A DNA stretch of 64,000 nucleotides from Scheffersomyces stipitis CBS 6054 (taxonomy: Eukaryota > Ascomycota > Pichiomycetes > Serinales > Debaryomycetaceae), in assembly GCF_000209165.1 (NCBI RefSeq), contig NC_009044.1, positions 992,001 through 1,056,000 on the forward strand, written 5' to 3'. Position numbers and translations under genes: made by a program. The notes beneath the pieces were generated by a model that did no database searches, was not told the origin of the DNA, and was given only the letters and a program-made list of their open reading frames with translations. Shown here in pieces: positions 42,139 through 53,420 of this stretch. Within the stretch, counting starts at the first letter, position 1, and each line of letters begins with the position of its first letter.

Positions 42139-42605
42139 TGTTGAAATCCGGTATTAGATAAAGTTTGATAATGCATGAATATGCATGATCTAGAAAATAT
42201 CATAGATACCGGATATTGATAATCTAATAGATTTGGCTGCAACTCTTGTGAGAGCAAATCATATATCATAATAAGGATATGGTGGTAATAGAAAACACAA
42301 TGGCAGGTATACAGAAATGATAGGAGAACCCCACACGGACATATGGAAACAGATGTGGAGAAAGGTCTCAACCCCACAGCTATGAGATGAACGTGATGCA
42401 GAGAATAGGATCCATGAGATATTGAACAAGAATCACATGGAGCATGTGAGTGTGAGACAACAACATAAATAAGGGTGGTATCCCCTTAGAGTTAGATAGA
42501 CTTTCTAAATGTTTAATAACGATAACTAGAACAACTTACAAGTTCTACCTTTACTGTTAACAATTATTACACGTAAGACACTATGAATGCTTCTGAACTT
42601 CAACA
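42139..42605 (+). repeat. 5' LTR of family 1
   Basis: 467 bp, begins TGTTGAAATCCGG and ends GAACTTCAACA. The last 23 bp contain the ATG of the Gag-Pol frame, as in Ty1, where translation also begins inside the LTR. Confidence 0.9.
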
Positions 42606-45600
42606 GGTTATGAGCCGTCACCTGAAGTTCAACTACTCAATCTCGTTTCCTTCAGAACAAATGTTGACTTCCATCAACGACTTTTCATTATGGAAAACCA
42701 GAATGGATCAACTTTTCGAACCAATTGGAAAAGAATTTGTGGCATATCTTTTGCCTCTGACAAATGTTGACACTGGATACACTTCTGAGGACAGATCCGC
42801 ATTCAACTCCTATATTGACTTTGTTCTTTCCAAAACCTTGTCTGAGAAAGTTCGTAGTACTCTCAGTCGTGAGCCAGTCACTGGCAGAGCACGTTGGTTA
42901 CGGGTTCTTGATCTTTATGGTACCATGGATCACCACGATGTTGCCCAATATGTCAAGTCGTTATTGACAGTGATTAGCACTCCATCTTTGACAACTGACG
43001 TGGTTAAGCCGGTTTTTGACTCTCTTTATTCCTTGAACGAATCCTATACCTTTGATGAAATTAAGGGTCTTCACCTTCTAGTTACTCGAAGTTCCCCTAA
43101 TCTCATGCAAAATTACTTCCACCTGGGCAACGAATCGTTGAAGTATGATGATGTTTTCAAATTTCTAGCAAAAGCAGAGAATTCTACCGAAACTCCTACT
43201 GCTCCATCAGTTCTTGCTGCTACCTTTTCCACTGACACCAGACGTCCTTCTGTTGATGCCAATGATCCGCTTTGGAACACTAAGTGTTACAACTGTGGTG
43301 GTCGTGGTCACAGACGTGATGTGTGTTGCTCGCCTATTCGTGTTGGTAAGTATACTGGATGGCTGACCAATACGTCCAAGAAGCGCTCCTTTAGTGACAA
43401 TGAGCGCAAGAAGCAATCCAAGTCAGGTGCTACTGCAAATGTTGCTGTTAACGAAAGTGCTTTCGTGCTCACTACAACCACCGGCACCACGACATCTCAG
43501 TCACCGGAGTTCATCTTTGACTCTGGTGCTTCGATTCACATTTGTCATGATCGGTCCTTGTTTTGGACTTTTAAACCGGAGTCCGGTAGTTTTGTTTCTT
43601 GTGCTGGCGGAGTTCGTCTTCCTGTCTTAGGTAGAGGGTCTATCAAGTTTAGGTCTGCTGATGAGACTATAGTCCTTCAGGAAGTATGCTATGTTCCAGA
43701 ATGCACTAAAAATCTTATCTCCGTGCATGCTGCTGTTCGTGTCTCTGGTTCGCCCCTTACCACCAAAGTAGACGGAATCTATCATCCACGGATTGGTCGT
43801 TTTGGTGTATATAGGGACGATCTTGGACTTTCCGTCCTTGATATGACACCTGTACCACCTTTAGTCTCCGCCTTATCTGTTCTTCATAACCGTCTTGGTC
43901 ATCCGCATCAGGCTATTGAACAGCAAGTTCTTCGTGACAATTACTCGCTTGCTGATATTGAGAAAATTGGTGATGTAACGAAGAGTTGTGCCAGCTGTCT
44001 GGAATATAAGAAGACACGTAGTATCCCGAAGGTTTCCCATAAATCGGATACAACAACTCCTTTACAAATCCTTCACTCGGATGTCTCCGGCCCTCATAAT
44101 ACGCCAGGAATCTCTTCTGAAAGTTATTTCTGTGTGCTTGTGGATGATTATAGCAAGTTTAAGTGGGTGTTCCCAATCGTTAGGAAGTCGGATGTGGCCC
44201 ACCAGATTATTATCCATATTCGGCTATTACACTCATTTTTCTCTACTCGTGGTGGATATCGTGTTGGTGCTCTTCGTACAGATAATGGGGGTGAATTTGT
44301 CAACCATAGTCTCAGGAGCTTCCTTGAACAGGAAGGTATAGCACATCAGCGTACGGTTGCTCACAATTCTTATCAGAATGGAACCGCAGAGCGTTCGATC
44401 CGCTCGGTAATCGATAAGGCCAGGACGCTACTTGGACATGCTTCTGTTCCTCAAGCATTCTGGCCCTACGCTGTTAAATGTGCCGCATATTTATTGAATA
44501 GGCTCCCCTCCAGGACTATTGGTGACAAGACGCTGTTCGAACTATTGCACCTCGAACCACCGTCGATTGATCATCTTCGCACGTTTGGGTGTGCTGCATT
44601 TGCTTATATTCCTGAACCTCTTCGTCCCCTGAAATTCTCACCTCGGGCCGTTAAAGGCGTGATGTTGGGCTATGATAGCAACCGCTCATCATACTTGATA
44701 TATGAATTACATTCTCATAAAGTAGTTAGCTCCAATCAAGTTTCGTTTGATGAATCGATCTACCCATTTGAAAACTCACCTGATCATGCGCCAACTACGT
44801 CTGCTTCGACTATTCCTATGGGCGTGTCCGGTGTCCCTCGTTTTTCATCCGACGTTGCCACCACTTCACGAGCTGAACACATCTCCAGTGATGAACATGA
44901 AACTTCCTCGAGCGATCACTCACGCGCACAATCACCTGATATGCACAGGGAAGATTCTCCTGCGACCCCTGTATCTATTTCGCACAATTTGCAACCATTA
45001 CATTCGTCCCCTGCTGCGTCTCTTCTGTCCTATGATTCCACGGACTCTGAACTTGCACGCATGCCATCTAATCTCCTCGCATCCGATTCTACGGGGGGTG
45101 AGGTTCTCACCAAACACTCATTGACACCAGTGATAAGTCCTGACCAAAATCAGAGGACTGGAAACAAGAGAAAGAAAGTGCCATCAACGAAGATGACAAA
45201 GAAAGTGAGATATGAATACATTGAAGATGACAATGAGTTTTGGAACGAGACTTTAGAATCGAATAGCGATGATCCGAATGATGATACATATGATGAAGCT
45301 AATATTTGCATTCAGGGTCATGCTTATCAAATGTCGGTTGAATCTACAGAGAGCAAGAAAGTACCAAACACATACGAAGAAGCCATTAATTCTCCAGATT
45401 CTGAGAAATGGATTGAAGCCATGAATACCGAAATGGCTGCTCATTCTGAAAATGACACATGGACATTAGTAGATCTTCCGGACAAGAAAACGAAAGTCCT
45501 TGGAGTAAGATGGGTGTACACCATCAAGGATGGAGGAAAATACAAAGCTAGGCTTGTGGTACGAGGATTCCAACAAAGATATGGAGTTGATTACAAAGAG

Positions 45601-46863
45601 ACGTTTGCTCCAGTAATTAGAAGTGAGAGTGTCAAGTTGTTACTTGCACTTGCGGCCATGTATGGAAAGAAGGTACACCAGATGGATGTGTCAACTGCAT
45701 TCTTGAATGGTAAGATTGATCTTAAGATCTACATGAAGCAACCATCTGGGTACCAGGATTGTAGTGCCTTTGAGAAGGTGTGTCAGCTTAATAAGTCCTT
45801 GTACGGATTGAAACAGGCTCCATTGATATGGAATGAAACAATGAATAGTTTCCTTGAGAAGATCGGTTTTAAAAGGTCTTTGTCAGAGTATGGACTATAC
45901 ACGAGAAGAAGTGTGATCATTGGACTTTATGTCGATGATTTATTGATTGCTGGAGACAATCAGAATGAGATAAAAGAAATCAAGGGACAGTTGAGTGCCC
46001 AGTTCAAGATGAAAGATCTTGGAATAGCTAGGAAGTTCCTAGGCATTAATATCACTCAAGGGAGTGATGGAATAAAAGCAGACTTAGGGGATTATATTGA
46101 TAAGATCCTAGAAGAGTTCGGAATGGAGAACTGTAACCCAGTATCAACACCAGGTTTGCCTGGATTGAAACTTGAAAATAACGAGACTGCGTTATTGGAG
46201 AATCCTACCTTATACCGATCAATAGTTGGAAAGTTGCTATATGCTAGCAACACGGTAAGAGGAGACATAAGTTTTATTACAGGAGTTCTCAGTAGATACT
46301 TTAAAGAGCCAAGAGAGGCACATCTTACAGCAGCGAAGCATGTTCTTCGATATCTCAAGGGAACCAGGTCTCTTGGGCAACGTTACTCAAAGACTGGACA
46401 ACTTGAAGTATTTGTAGACGCAGATTGGGGATCTTCAACAGACAATAGGAAATCCATCACGGGCTATGCAGTGAAGTTCGGAGGAGGATTGATTTCTTGG
46501 AAATCGAAGAAGCAAGCTATAGTCGCAACTTCTACCACTGAAGCCGAATATATCGCACTAGCAGAAGCCGTGAAAGAAGTGCTTTGGTTAAGAACCCTAT
46601 TTGGTGAACTACAGATACCACTAACATTACCTATAGGAATTCATGAGGATAATGTATCCTGTATAAAACTAAGTGAACATCCAACCGTTCATCTGAGGAC
46701 TAAGCATATCGACATAAGATACCATTTCATCCGTGAAAGGATAAAAGAGGAGACTATCAAATTAATACCTGTCAAATCTGAATTCAATATAGCTGACATA
46801 TTCACAAAGGCTCTAGCAAAACCACAACACATAAAATTAAGAGCGTTAGCAGGGATTTCGTGA
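42583..46863 (+). CDS. Gag-Pol polyprotein of family 1, intact single frame
   Basis: 1426 residues in one frame without a shift, as in Ty5. In order: Gag (about 1-230), zinc knuckle CYNCGGRGHRRDVC (235-248), aspartic protease FDSGAS (D313), integrase with an HHCC zinc region starting near H435/H440 and a D500-D567-E603 triad with exactly 35 residues between the last two, a variable Ser/Pro-rich linker (about 720-900), reverse transcriptase with HQMDVSTAFLNG and YVDD (1116-1119), and RNase H with FVDADWG (D1279) and TKHIDIRYHF. PR-IN-RT-RH order defines copia type. All catalytic residues are present, so this copy could encode working enzymes. Translation starts in the LTR and runs through the primer site. 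Confidence 0.95.
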   Translation: MNASELQQVMSRHLKFNYSISFPSEQMLTSINDFSLWKTRMDQLFEPIGKEFVAYLLPLTNVDTGYTSEDRSAFNSYIDFVLSKTLSEKVRSTLSREPVTGRARWLRVLDLYGTMDHHDVAQYVKSLLTVISTPSLTTDVVKPVFDSLYSLNESYTFDEIKGLHLLVTRSSPNLMQNYFHLGNESLKYDDVFKFLAKAENSTETPTAPSVLAATFSTDTRRPSVDANDPLWNTKCYNCGGRGHRRDVCCSPIRVGKYTGWLTNTSKKRSFSDNERKKQSKSGATANVAVNESAFVLTTTTGTTTSQSPEFIFDSGASIHICHDRSLFWTFKPESGSFVSCAGGVRLPVLGRGSIKFRSADETIVLQEVCYVPECTKNLISVHAAVRVSGSPLTTKVDGIYHPRIGRFGVYRDDLGLSVLDMTPVPPLVSALSVLHNRLGHPHQAIEQQVLRDNYSLADIEKIGDVTKSCASCLEYKKTRSIPKVSHKSDTTTPLQILHSDVSGPHNTPGISSESYFCVLVDDYSKFKWVFPIVRKSDVAHQIIIHIRLLHSFFSTRGGYRVGALRTDNGGEFVNHSLRSFLEQEGIAHQRTVAHNSYQNGTAERSIRSVIDKARTLLGHASVPQAFWPYAVKCAAYLLNRLPSRTIGDKTLFELLHLEPPSIDHLRTFGCAAFAYIPEPLRPLKFSPRAVKGVMLGYDSNRSSYLIYELHSHKVVSSNQVSFDESIYPFENSPDHAPTTSASTIPMGVSGVPRFSSDVATTSRAEHISSDEHETSSSDHSRAQSPDMHREDSPATPVSISHNLQPLHSSPAASLLSYDSTDSELARMPSNLLASDSTGGEVLTKHSLTPVISPDQNQRTGNKRKKVPSTKMTKKVRYEYIEDDNEFWNETLESNSDDPNDDTYDEANICIQGHAYQMSVESTESKKVPNTYEEAINSPDSEKWIEAMNTEMAAHSENDTWTLVDLPDKKTKVLGVRWVYTIKDGGKYKARLVVRGFQQRYGVDYKETFAPVIRSESVKLLLALAAMYGKKVHQMDVSTAFLNGKIDLKIYMKQPSGYQDCSAFEKVCQLNKSLYGLKQAPLIWNETMNSFLEKIGFKRSLSEYGLYTRRSVIIGLYVDDLLIAGDNQNEIKEIKGQLSAQFKMKDLGIARKFLGINITQGSDGIKADLGDYIDKILEEFGMENCNPVSTPGLPGLKLENNETALLENPTLYRSIVGKLLYASNTVRGDISFITGVLSRYFKEPREAHLTAAKHVLRYLKGTRSLGQRYSKTGQLEVFVDADWGSSTDNRKSITGYAVKFGGGLISWKSKKQAIVATSTTEAEYIALAEAVKEVLWLRTLFGELQIPLTLPIGIHEDNVSCIKLSEHPTVHLRTKHIDIRYHFIRERIKEETIKLIPVKSEFNIADIFTKALAKPQHIKLRALAGIS
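42606..42616 (+). other. Primer-binding site of family 1 (half-tRNA type)
   Basis: GGTTATGAGCC directly after the 5' LTR is complementary to GGCUCAUAACC, the anticodon arm of eukaryotic initiator tRNA-Met, not to the tRNA 3' end. Ty5 uses the same half-tRNA priming mode. The same bases encode Val-Met-Ser in Gag. Confidence 0.82.
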
Positions 46864-46887
46864 AGAGACTATTAGATTAAGGGAGGC

Positions 46888-46963
46888 TGTTGAAATCCGG
46901 TATTAGATAAAGTTTGATAATGTTGAAATCCGGTATTAGATAAAGTTTGATAATGCATGAATA
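46888..46963 (+). repeat. Start of family 1 3' LTR with a 33-bp direct duplication
   Basis: After the purine tract AAGGGAGGC the LTR starts at 46888, runs 33 bp, then starts again at 46921 and continues to 46963. The first 33 bp are an exact copy of the LTR start. The second start is the one completed at 56843-57266. Confidence 0.85.
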
Positions 46964-47356
46964 TGTTGAACTGTTTGCTTTGGAAGCTCAGTAGATTGAA
47001 TCGGATTGTTCATAATGTAGGACAGTATATTGATTAACTTATTTAAGATAGATAATTTCCATATAGAAGAAGAAAAGTTATAGAAAGTTAGAAAGGAGAA
47101 GGGGGAGTAAGACCCCCTTATATAGATGCCAAATACAATCACAGGCTGACCCCTCATCAGGATGAAATGAAACGACATGACCAGAATTTCAGGTTAGTCG
47201 GACATAATTGATTCTCATTGGTAGATGTTATCTTATCACATTACTGTGCACAATTATGTCTGAATGGCTGCAAATCCTGCATTCATAAAGTTTACGCATT
47301 GGATTAAAAATAGAATATAGAATATGCTTTTAGGTTTGATATCAGCATATTCAACA
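46964..47356 (-). repeat. 3' LTR of the reduced family 3 element
   Basis: 393 bp, TGTTGAACTG to ATTCAACA as read on the + strand; near-identical to copies at 57710-58102 (opposite orientation) and 58506-58898. On the - strand a TATATAAG-type TATA motif precedes a pyrimidine-rich stretch. Confidence 0.9.
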
Positions 47357-47448
47357 TCATCCAGTCTTTCCATTCCAGAAAGTTCTCACGGCCTCTGAGA
47401 AGAAGAGTATCAATGACCATGAGGCCAGAATTTAATTGGCTCATAACC

Positions 47449-47685
47449 TGTTGAACTGTTTGCTTTGGAAGCTCAGTAGATTGAATCGGATTATTCATAA
47501 TGTAGGACAGTATATTGATTAACTTATTTAAGATAGATAATTTCCATATAGAAGAAGAAAAGTTATAGAAAGTTAGAAAGGAGAAGGGGGAGTAAGACCC
47601 CCTTAAATAGATGCCAAATACAATCACAGGCTGACCCCTCATCAGGATGAAATGAAACGACATGACCAGAATTTCAGGTTAGTCG
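47449..47685 (-). repeat. 5' LTR of the reduced family 3 element, first part
   Basis: 237 bp of the 393-bp LTR; the remaining 156 bp are at 56682-56837. The break coincides with the AGTCG target duplication of family 2. GGCTCATAACC (47438-47448) beside it is the primer-binding site read on the - strand. Confidence 0.9.
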
Positions 47686-48046
47686 TGTTGAAAATTAGAC
47701 ATTGTATATTAATAAAGATATAGTTAACTCTTGATAATGAAGTTCAATTTCAAGTTCTGATTATTCTTCTGATATTGGAGAATATCCTACCATATTTATA
47801 TTGTTCAGATCCCCTTATCTTCCCCCTTATTCATATTCTTATCTCCCCCTATTCTTATCTCTAGCCCGCCTCCAATTTCATTACGGATAAGTTCTATTCC
47901 GTTGAGGCGGGTCTGATAAGGGGTTACTCCTATTCTCAGAGATAGGACCAGTGGAACTTCCTTATTTGTAAATTTGCAGCCAGTACTGCACATAGTTATC
48001 TGATTGTTAGATTACAATTATAGTTTCAATTCTCTGAATTTCAACA
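47686..48046 (-). repeat. 3' LTR of family 2
   Basis: 361 bp, TGTTGAAAATTAG to GAATTTCAACA on the + strand; same as 56316-56676 as far as I can read. Short frames inside it, repeated in the partner copy, are not genes. Confidence 0.92.
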
Positions 48047-48070
48047 TCCCCCCATAATCTAATAATCGGA

Positions 48071-51000
48071 TTATTCAATATCCATCATTCCTGCTGAGTT
48101 TCGTAGTTGCTGGAGTAATGGCTTGGGAACTGCCTTCGTAAAGATGTCCGCGATATTATTTGTTGACTGAACTTGGACAACCTTGATCAATTCTTTCTGT
48201 ACCTGCTCTCTTATAAAGTGATATCTGATATCAATGTGTTTTGTACGTTGATGAGTTGTTGGATGATTCGTTAAGTTAATACATGACGTATTATCTTCAT
48301 GTACTATAATTGGAAGGGTTACAGGGATTTCCAATTCTTTAAATAGAGTAACCAACCAGAGGACCTCCTTAACTGCTTCAGCAAGTGCCATATACTCGGC
48401 TTCTGTTGTAGATAGTGCAACTGTTGGTTGTTTCTTTGATTTCCACGAGATTAGACTTCCTCCGAACTTAATTGCATATCCTGTTATTGATTTTCTATCT
48501 GACAGCGAAGAACCCCAATCTGCATCAACGTACACCTCGAATTTATCCAGTTTTCCATATACCTGGCCCACAGTCTTTGTTCCTTTTAGGTACCGAAGTA
48601 CATGCTTAGCTGCTACTAGATGTCCCTCTCTAGGATTCTGAAAGTACCGGCTGAGCATGCCAGTAATGAAGCTAATATCTCCCCGAATGGTGTTACTAGC
48701 ATATAATAACTTGCCAACAATGGATCTGTAAATTGTAGGATTGGCAAGAATCTTGGTTTCATCTTTATCTAACTGAGCATTTGGAATTGCTGCAGTTCCA
48801 ACTGGGTTGCAATCTTGCATTGAGAATTCCTCCAAGATTTTGTCAATGTAGTCTCCCAAATGGGCTCTAATACCCTTTTCTGATTGCTGTATGTTTATTC
48901 CAAGGAACTTCTGTGCAATGCCGAGGTCTTTCATTTTGAATTCCTTCTTCAACAATTCTTTGATAGCCTTGATCTCTTTTTCATTACTGCTTGCTATCAA
49001 TAGGTCATCCACATATAAACCAACAATGGTGTTCTTTCTTTTGTATAATCCGAATTCAGCTTGCGACCTAACAAACCCCACCTTCTCAAGAAACGCATTT
49101 ATTGTCTTGTTCCATATCAACGGAGCTTGCTTTAGACCATAGAGTGACTTGTTGAGTTTGCATACTTTCCCAAGTTCATTTGTATGCTTGAATCCATCTG
49201 GTTGATTCATGAATATTGGTAAATCGATTTTTCCATTTAGGAATGCTGTCGTTACATCCATCTGATGAACTTTCATCCCATACACAGCAGATACGGAGAG
49301 TAGCACCTTTACACTCTCACTTCTGATTACTGGAGCAAAGGTTTCTTCGTAATCAACACCATATCTCTGTTGAAAACCTCTTGCGACTAATCTTGCTTTG
49401 TATCGACCATCATCCTTGATGGTATACACCCATCTCACACCTAACACTTTTGTTTTATCATTTGGTTTGTCTGCAAGAACCCACGTCTGGTTCATTTCAT
49501 GTGCAGACATTTCATCGTTCATTGCTTCTATCCATTTCCCAGCGTCTTGGCTTCCGACAGCTTCGCTATAGCTTCTGGGAATCTTGGGGCTACCTAAAAC
49601 ACTTGTTGTAGCCGTGAACGCATGTCCTCGAATTACCACATTTGCTTCTGACATTTGGTAATCTTCATCATTTGGATCATCATTTAAAGACTCAGGAGAA
49701 CCTCCTTCGTAGTCACTTATGTATTCAATTCTAACCTTCTTGTGAGCCACAGCATTGTCATAAGAGGGAACTGGTGTAAGTTTATGTTTAGTGAGCCTTT
49801 GCTCACTTATCTCTTCCTGATTCATATTTGGTGTATCGTAAGTTCTTCCCGATGCATGAGACTTGCTGTGGATCTGAATCTGTTTCCCCCCAGAATTGGA
49901 TTCATGAGTGAGAAGAAGAGGAAGTGCAGGGCCAGCAAGACGTTGCGGACGTGAAGAAGCATTGGAAGAAGCGCGCAGAGAAACAGGAGAAATCACGGTG
50001 GTAGGCTGTATGGGAAGGGTTTCATCATCATCCGCCTCAGGAGAAATATCCGAGTCATAAGAATAGCACGAGTCGTAGTCGGAACAAGATGGTATCGGTG
50101 CGAGAGACATAGTCTCATCATCCATGACATAATCATCGGACATGGCCGAATCATCAGCCAGAGCACCTTCATCAGCCAGCCTACTAGCAACAAGCAGTTT
50201 ACTAGCAACAGGCAGGACGACGTCATCAATTACGGTACCATTATCAACAATAGTATCGTCATCAGCCATGGCAGCGTCATCAGCCATGGCCACATCATCA
50301 GACAGAAGATCAGAAATAGGCAGCAACATAGAACGAACAGGAATAGGTGGGGCAGACACACCCCCAGGAAGGGACACAGAGATAGACAGGATAGGCATAG
50401 ACACGGTAGACACGGGAGACACGGTAGACAGGGGAACTGGGAGACCAGGCAGAGAAGCAAAGGGGAACAACAGTTCGTTGAACGTAACAGCATTAGAACA
50501 AACAACTTTGCGAGAGTGCATTTCATAGATGAGATAAGCATGGCGAGATCCATCGTACCCTAACATCACCCCAGTGATGGCCCTTTCAGAAAACTTCAGT
50601 GGACGGTGAGACTCAGGGATATGGGCATAAGCAGCACATCCATAAGGACGGAGGTGCGCAATAACGGGGCGGTTCTGGAACCAACGCTCATACGGAGACA
50701 CGAACGGAGCTTGGAGCAGGGGTTGACGATTAATAAGATAGGCAGCACAGACAACAGCATACGGCCAGAACACAGCAGGCACCGAACCATGAGTCAGAAG
50801 GGTTCGGGCTTTATCAAGAATGGTACGAATAGCACGTTCAGCGGTACCATTCTGATGAGAATTATAAGGCACCGTTCTCTGATGAGAAATCCCTTCGTCC
50901 TGAAGGAATTTGGTCAACGTGGAATTGACATACTCACCCCCGTTATCAGTACGAATACTACCGACACGGTATCCACCACGAGTGGAGAAGAAAGAATGAA

Positions 51001-52512
51001 AGAGCTTGATGTGTCGAATCAATTGAGCGGAGACTTCGGACTTCTGTGCAATGGGGATTACCCATTTTAACTTGGTGAAGTCATCAACAATGATAAGAAA
51101 GTACTTCTCAGGAGGATAGGAGGACTTCGGGAAGTGAGGACCTGATACATCAGAGTGAAGTAACTGTAAGGGAGCTGTGGTGACCGTAGCGATGGAAGAC
51201 TTAGGAACATGACGAGTGCTCTTTGCGACATTGCAACTTTCACATGCTGCAGGCAGATAAGAGGCTAGATCATATTTAGAGATAATCGTCTTTTCCAATG
51301 CGGCATGAGGGTGACCTAGGCGATCATGAAGTACAGATAAAGCATGAACAGGAGCAGGAGGACGAACAAGTGAAAGCGTAAACTTGTAAAGGTTGGAGTC
51401 AGGAAGAACAGAGCCAACAAGTCCTAACACAGGATGGGAGACGGCAGTTGGCAGAAAGTTGAAGTTAGATTTGCTACGAGCAGCAGCAACAGCAAGGGAG
51501 ACGAGGTTCCTGGCACATCCAGGAACGTAGTAGACATCATGAAGTTCAACAGGAGTTTTACCGGCAAGAAACTTGACAGTACCAGAACCACAAACAGGGA
51601 GAGGGGCGCCATTAGCGCCAAAAATAGAACCAGCTTTCGACGAAACAGTGGGCTTGAAGTCCCAAAACAAGGTAGGATCATTACAGATATGATACGAAGC
51701 ACCAGAATCAATAAGGAAATCAGTGGAGGCCAATACCATAGAAGGGGAAACATTGAGGGAATACGCCTGGGTGGATGGGGTGGATGCAAAGGCATCACCA
51801 GCAGCAGTAGAAAAAGAATGAACACGAGGAGACAGAGAGGTACGGGACGACAGGAAATGTCCAGTACGAACAGGAGAAGGACAGCTAGTGGCCTTGTGGC
51901 CATTACCAAGACAATTGGTACACTTGAGAACAGGGGAAGTACAAACATTCGAACGGTGGCCCTTACCAGAGCACGTATAGCAACGGGTATTCCAGATAGG
52001 AGAGGTGGCAGGAGCTTTCTGGTGAGACTTCAGTCCAGCAGAGGAGAGAGTAGTCACCGTGAACACAGACCCAGGCGTGGAAGACAGTGAGGCATCGATC
52101 CGTTTTAGGAACGATTTGAGGTCAGTGAGATCCAAGGTAGCACCAAGTTCCTTGAACTTAGACAAAATATGGTCCAGCTTACAGTGTGTAAGATAGAGGA
52201 GACCAGGAATGTCAGTAGGAGGCTGCTCAGCAAAGTAGGTAGAAAGCAGCTTGGCAGCCGATAACTGAACAGTAGTACTGACCGACGTGTCACTAATCTT
52301 AGCGACCAAACCAGTAACGTACTCGACCTTCTCAGAGTACGTCATAACCGAATAATTGACGTGGATAGCCTCCCAAAGAGCCTGACCAGAAAGATTCTCG
52401 GCAAGAAGAGAATCAACAATCTCTTTAGACACCGTCTTGTCAATAAGCAGCTGAAGCGTCAGGTTAAAAAGAATAAACAACGAAGCCTCGGTAGGTGGTT
52501 CAGATTTTTCAA
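48071..52512 (-). CDS. Gag-Pol polyprotein of family 2 (main part, 5' end displaced)
   Basis: About 1480 codons, continuing 1530-codon Gag-Pol whose first part lies at 56182-56332. It has two zinc knuckles, CYTCSGKGHRSNVC (codons near 51941-51982) and CTNCLGNGHKATSC, then protease DSGAS (near 51700), integrase with LHDRLGHPH, the SDVSGPH, TDNGGEY and NGTAERAI catalytic segments, an Asp/Met-rich linker around 50190-50300, reverse transcriptase with HQMDVTTAFLNG and YVDD (49004-49015), and RNase H. No stop or shift was seen. In its present state the frame has no proper start, because family 4 is inserted after codon about 50. Confidence 0.93.
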
Positions 52513-52517
52513 TGAAA

Positions 52518-52964
52518 TGTTGAGATTGGAAATCTAGAGTAATCCAATAGATTGAAGTTTAGTTATATAACAAGAAACTGAGCGTGCAAGAAACTGCGAA
52601 TGCAAGAAATAATATTTCAGATTAGAAGCATTATTCAGAAACGCACAGGTTGCAAATTAAGCCGCACTGATGTGCAGGCAACTCTGAGGTATAAAAGAAA
52701 GCTGAAATCCTCAAAGTCTTGAAAAAGTTTATACGTTTATAATGAATCAATTTACGATTCATTTGAGGGAGGTTATTCTAGAGATGTAGAGAATAACATA
52801 TTGAACAACTGTAGGATACGCTGTATCCATATAGACAAGTTGCGCGCCTTGTTTAAACAGTTGTATCAAGATAAAGAAGAAGACAGACAAATTACAACAT
52901 GGATAGGCAATCAAGAGGTCTACATAAACTAGAGTCCATCATATCAACAATTCACATTTCAATA
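52518..52964 (+). repeat. 5' LTR of family 4
   Basis: 447 bp, TGTTGAGATTGG to ATTTCAATA. TATAAAAG at 52690-52697 is a plausible promoter TATA box. An ATG at 52899 opens a 27-codon frame that ends at 52982, just past the primer site. Confidence 0.9.
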
Positions 52965-52978
52965 GGTTATGAGCCCTG
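52965..52978 (+). other. Primer-binding site of family 4
   Basis: GGTTATGAGCCCTG is complementary to 14 bases of the initiator tRNA-Met anticodon arm (CAGGGCUCAUAACC), longer than the 11-base match in families 1-3. Confidence 0.82.
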
Positions 52979-53420
52979 TTAGTGTCTGCTTTTACTGTCA
53001 TCCTTCGATATTGCTCTAGTCTTTGAGCAGATCGTTGGCTTTCTGTCCGTTTGCTGAATTCGGTTGATGTGGAAGTGTTTTTCTATCCATGTTGATATCA
53101 TGTGGCGTTTCATTCACCCCTTCTGCTTGTGAAAATTTTTCTTTCTCTGTGTGGCTCATTTTGCTCCATCTCCAGTGCGATTTCATGTGCGATACCCATG
53201 TCCTGTGTGTAAGAATGAATCTATCCGGTTAAATTCTATTCGTCCTATTCCTGTGTCAAATACCACAAAGAGTTCTAGTCACTTTGTCCTGTTTTCGATG
53301 CTTTCGATGTTTTTATATATATACAGAGATTATAATCTGTGTAGTATTACGGTGAGGTATATTGCCGAATACCAAGAATCCGAGCTTGTTGTTCTCTCAT
53401 TTGTTTGACGAGATCAATTA
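52979..53420 (+). other. Family 4 internal region left of the array
   Basis: T-rich leader-like sequence of about 440 bp. A frame at 53151-53408 lacks any recognisable domain. Position right after the primer site is where a packaging signal would be expected, but none can be shown. Confidence 0.4.

Noticed and set aside
42583..46863. Programmed frameshift between gag and pol in family 1
   Set aside because: Gag and Pol are in one continuous frame with no stop between zinc knuckle and protease, so no shift is needed.
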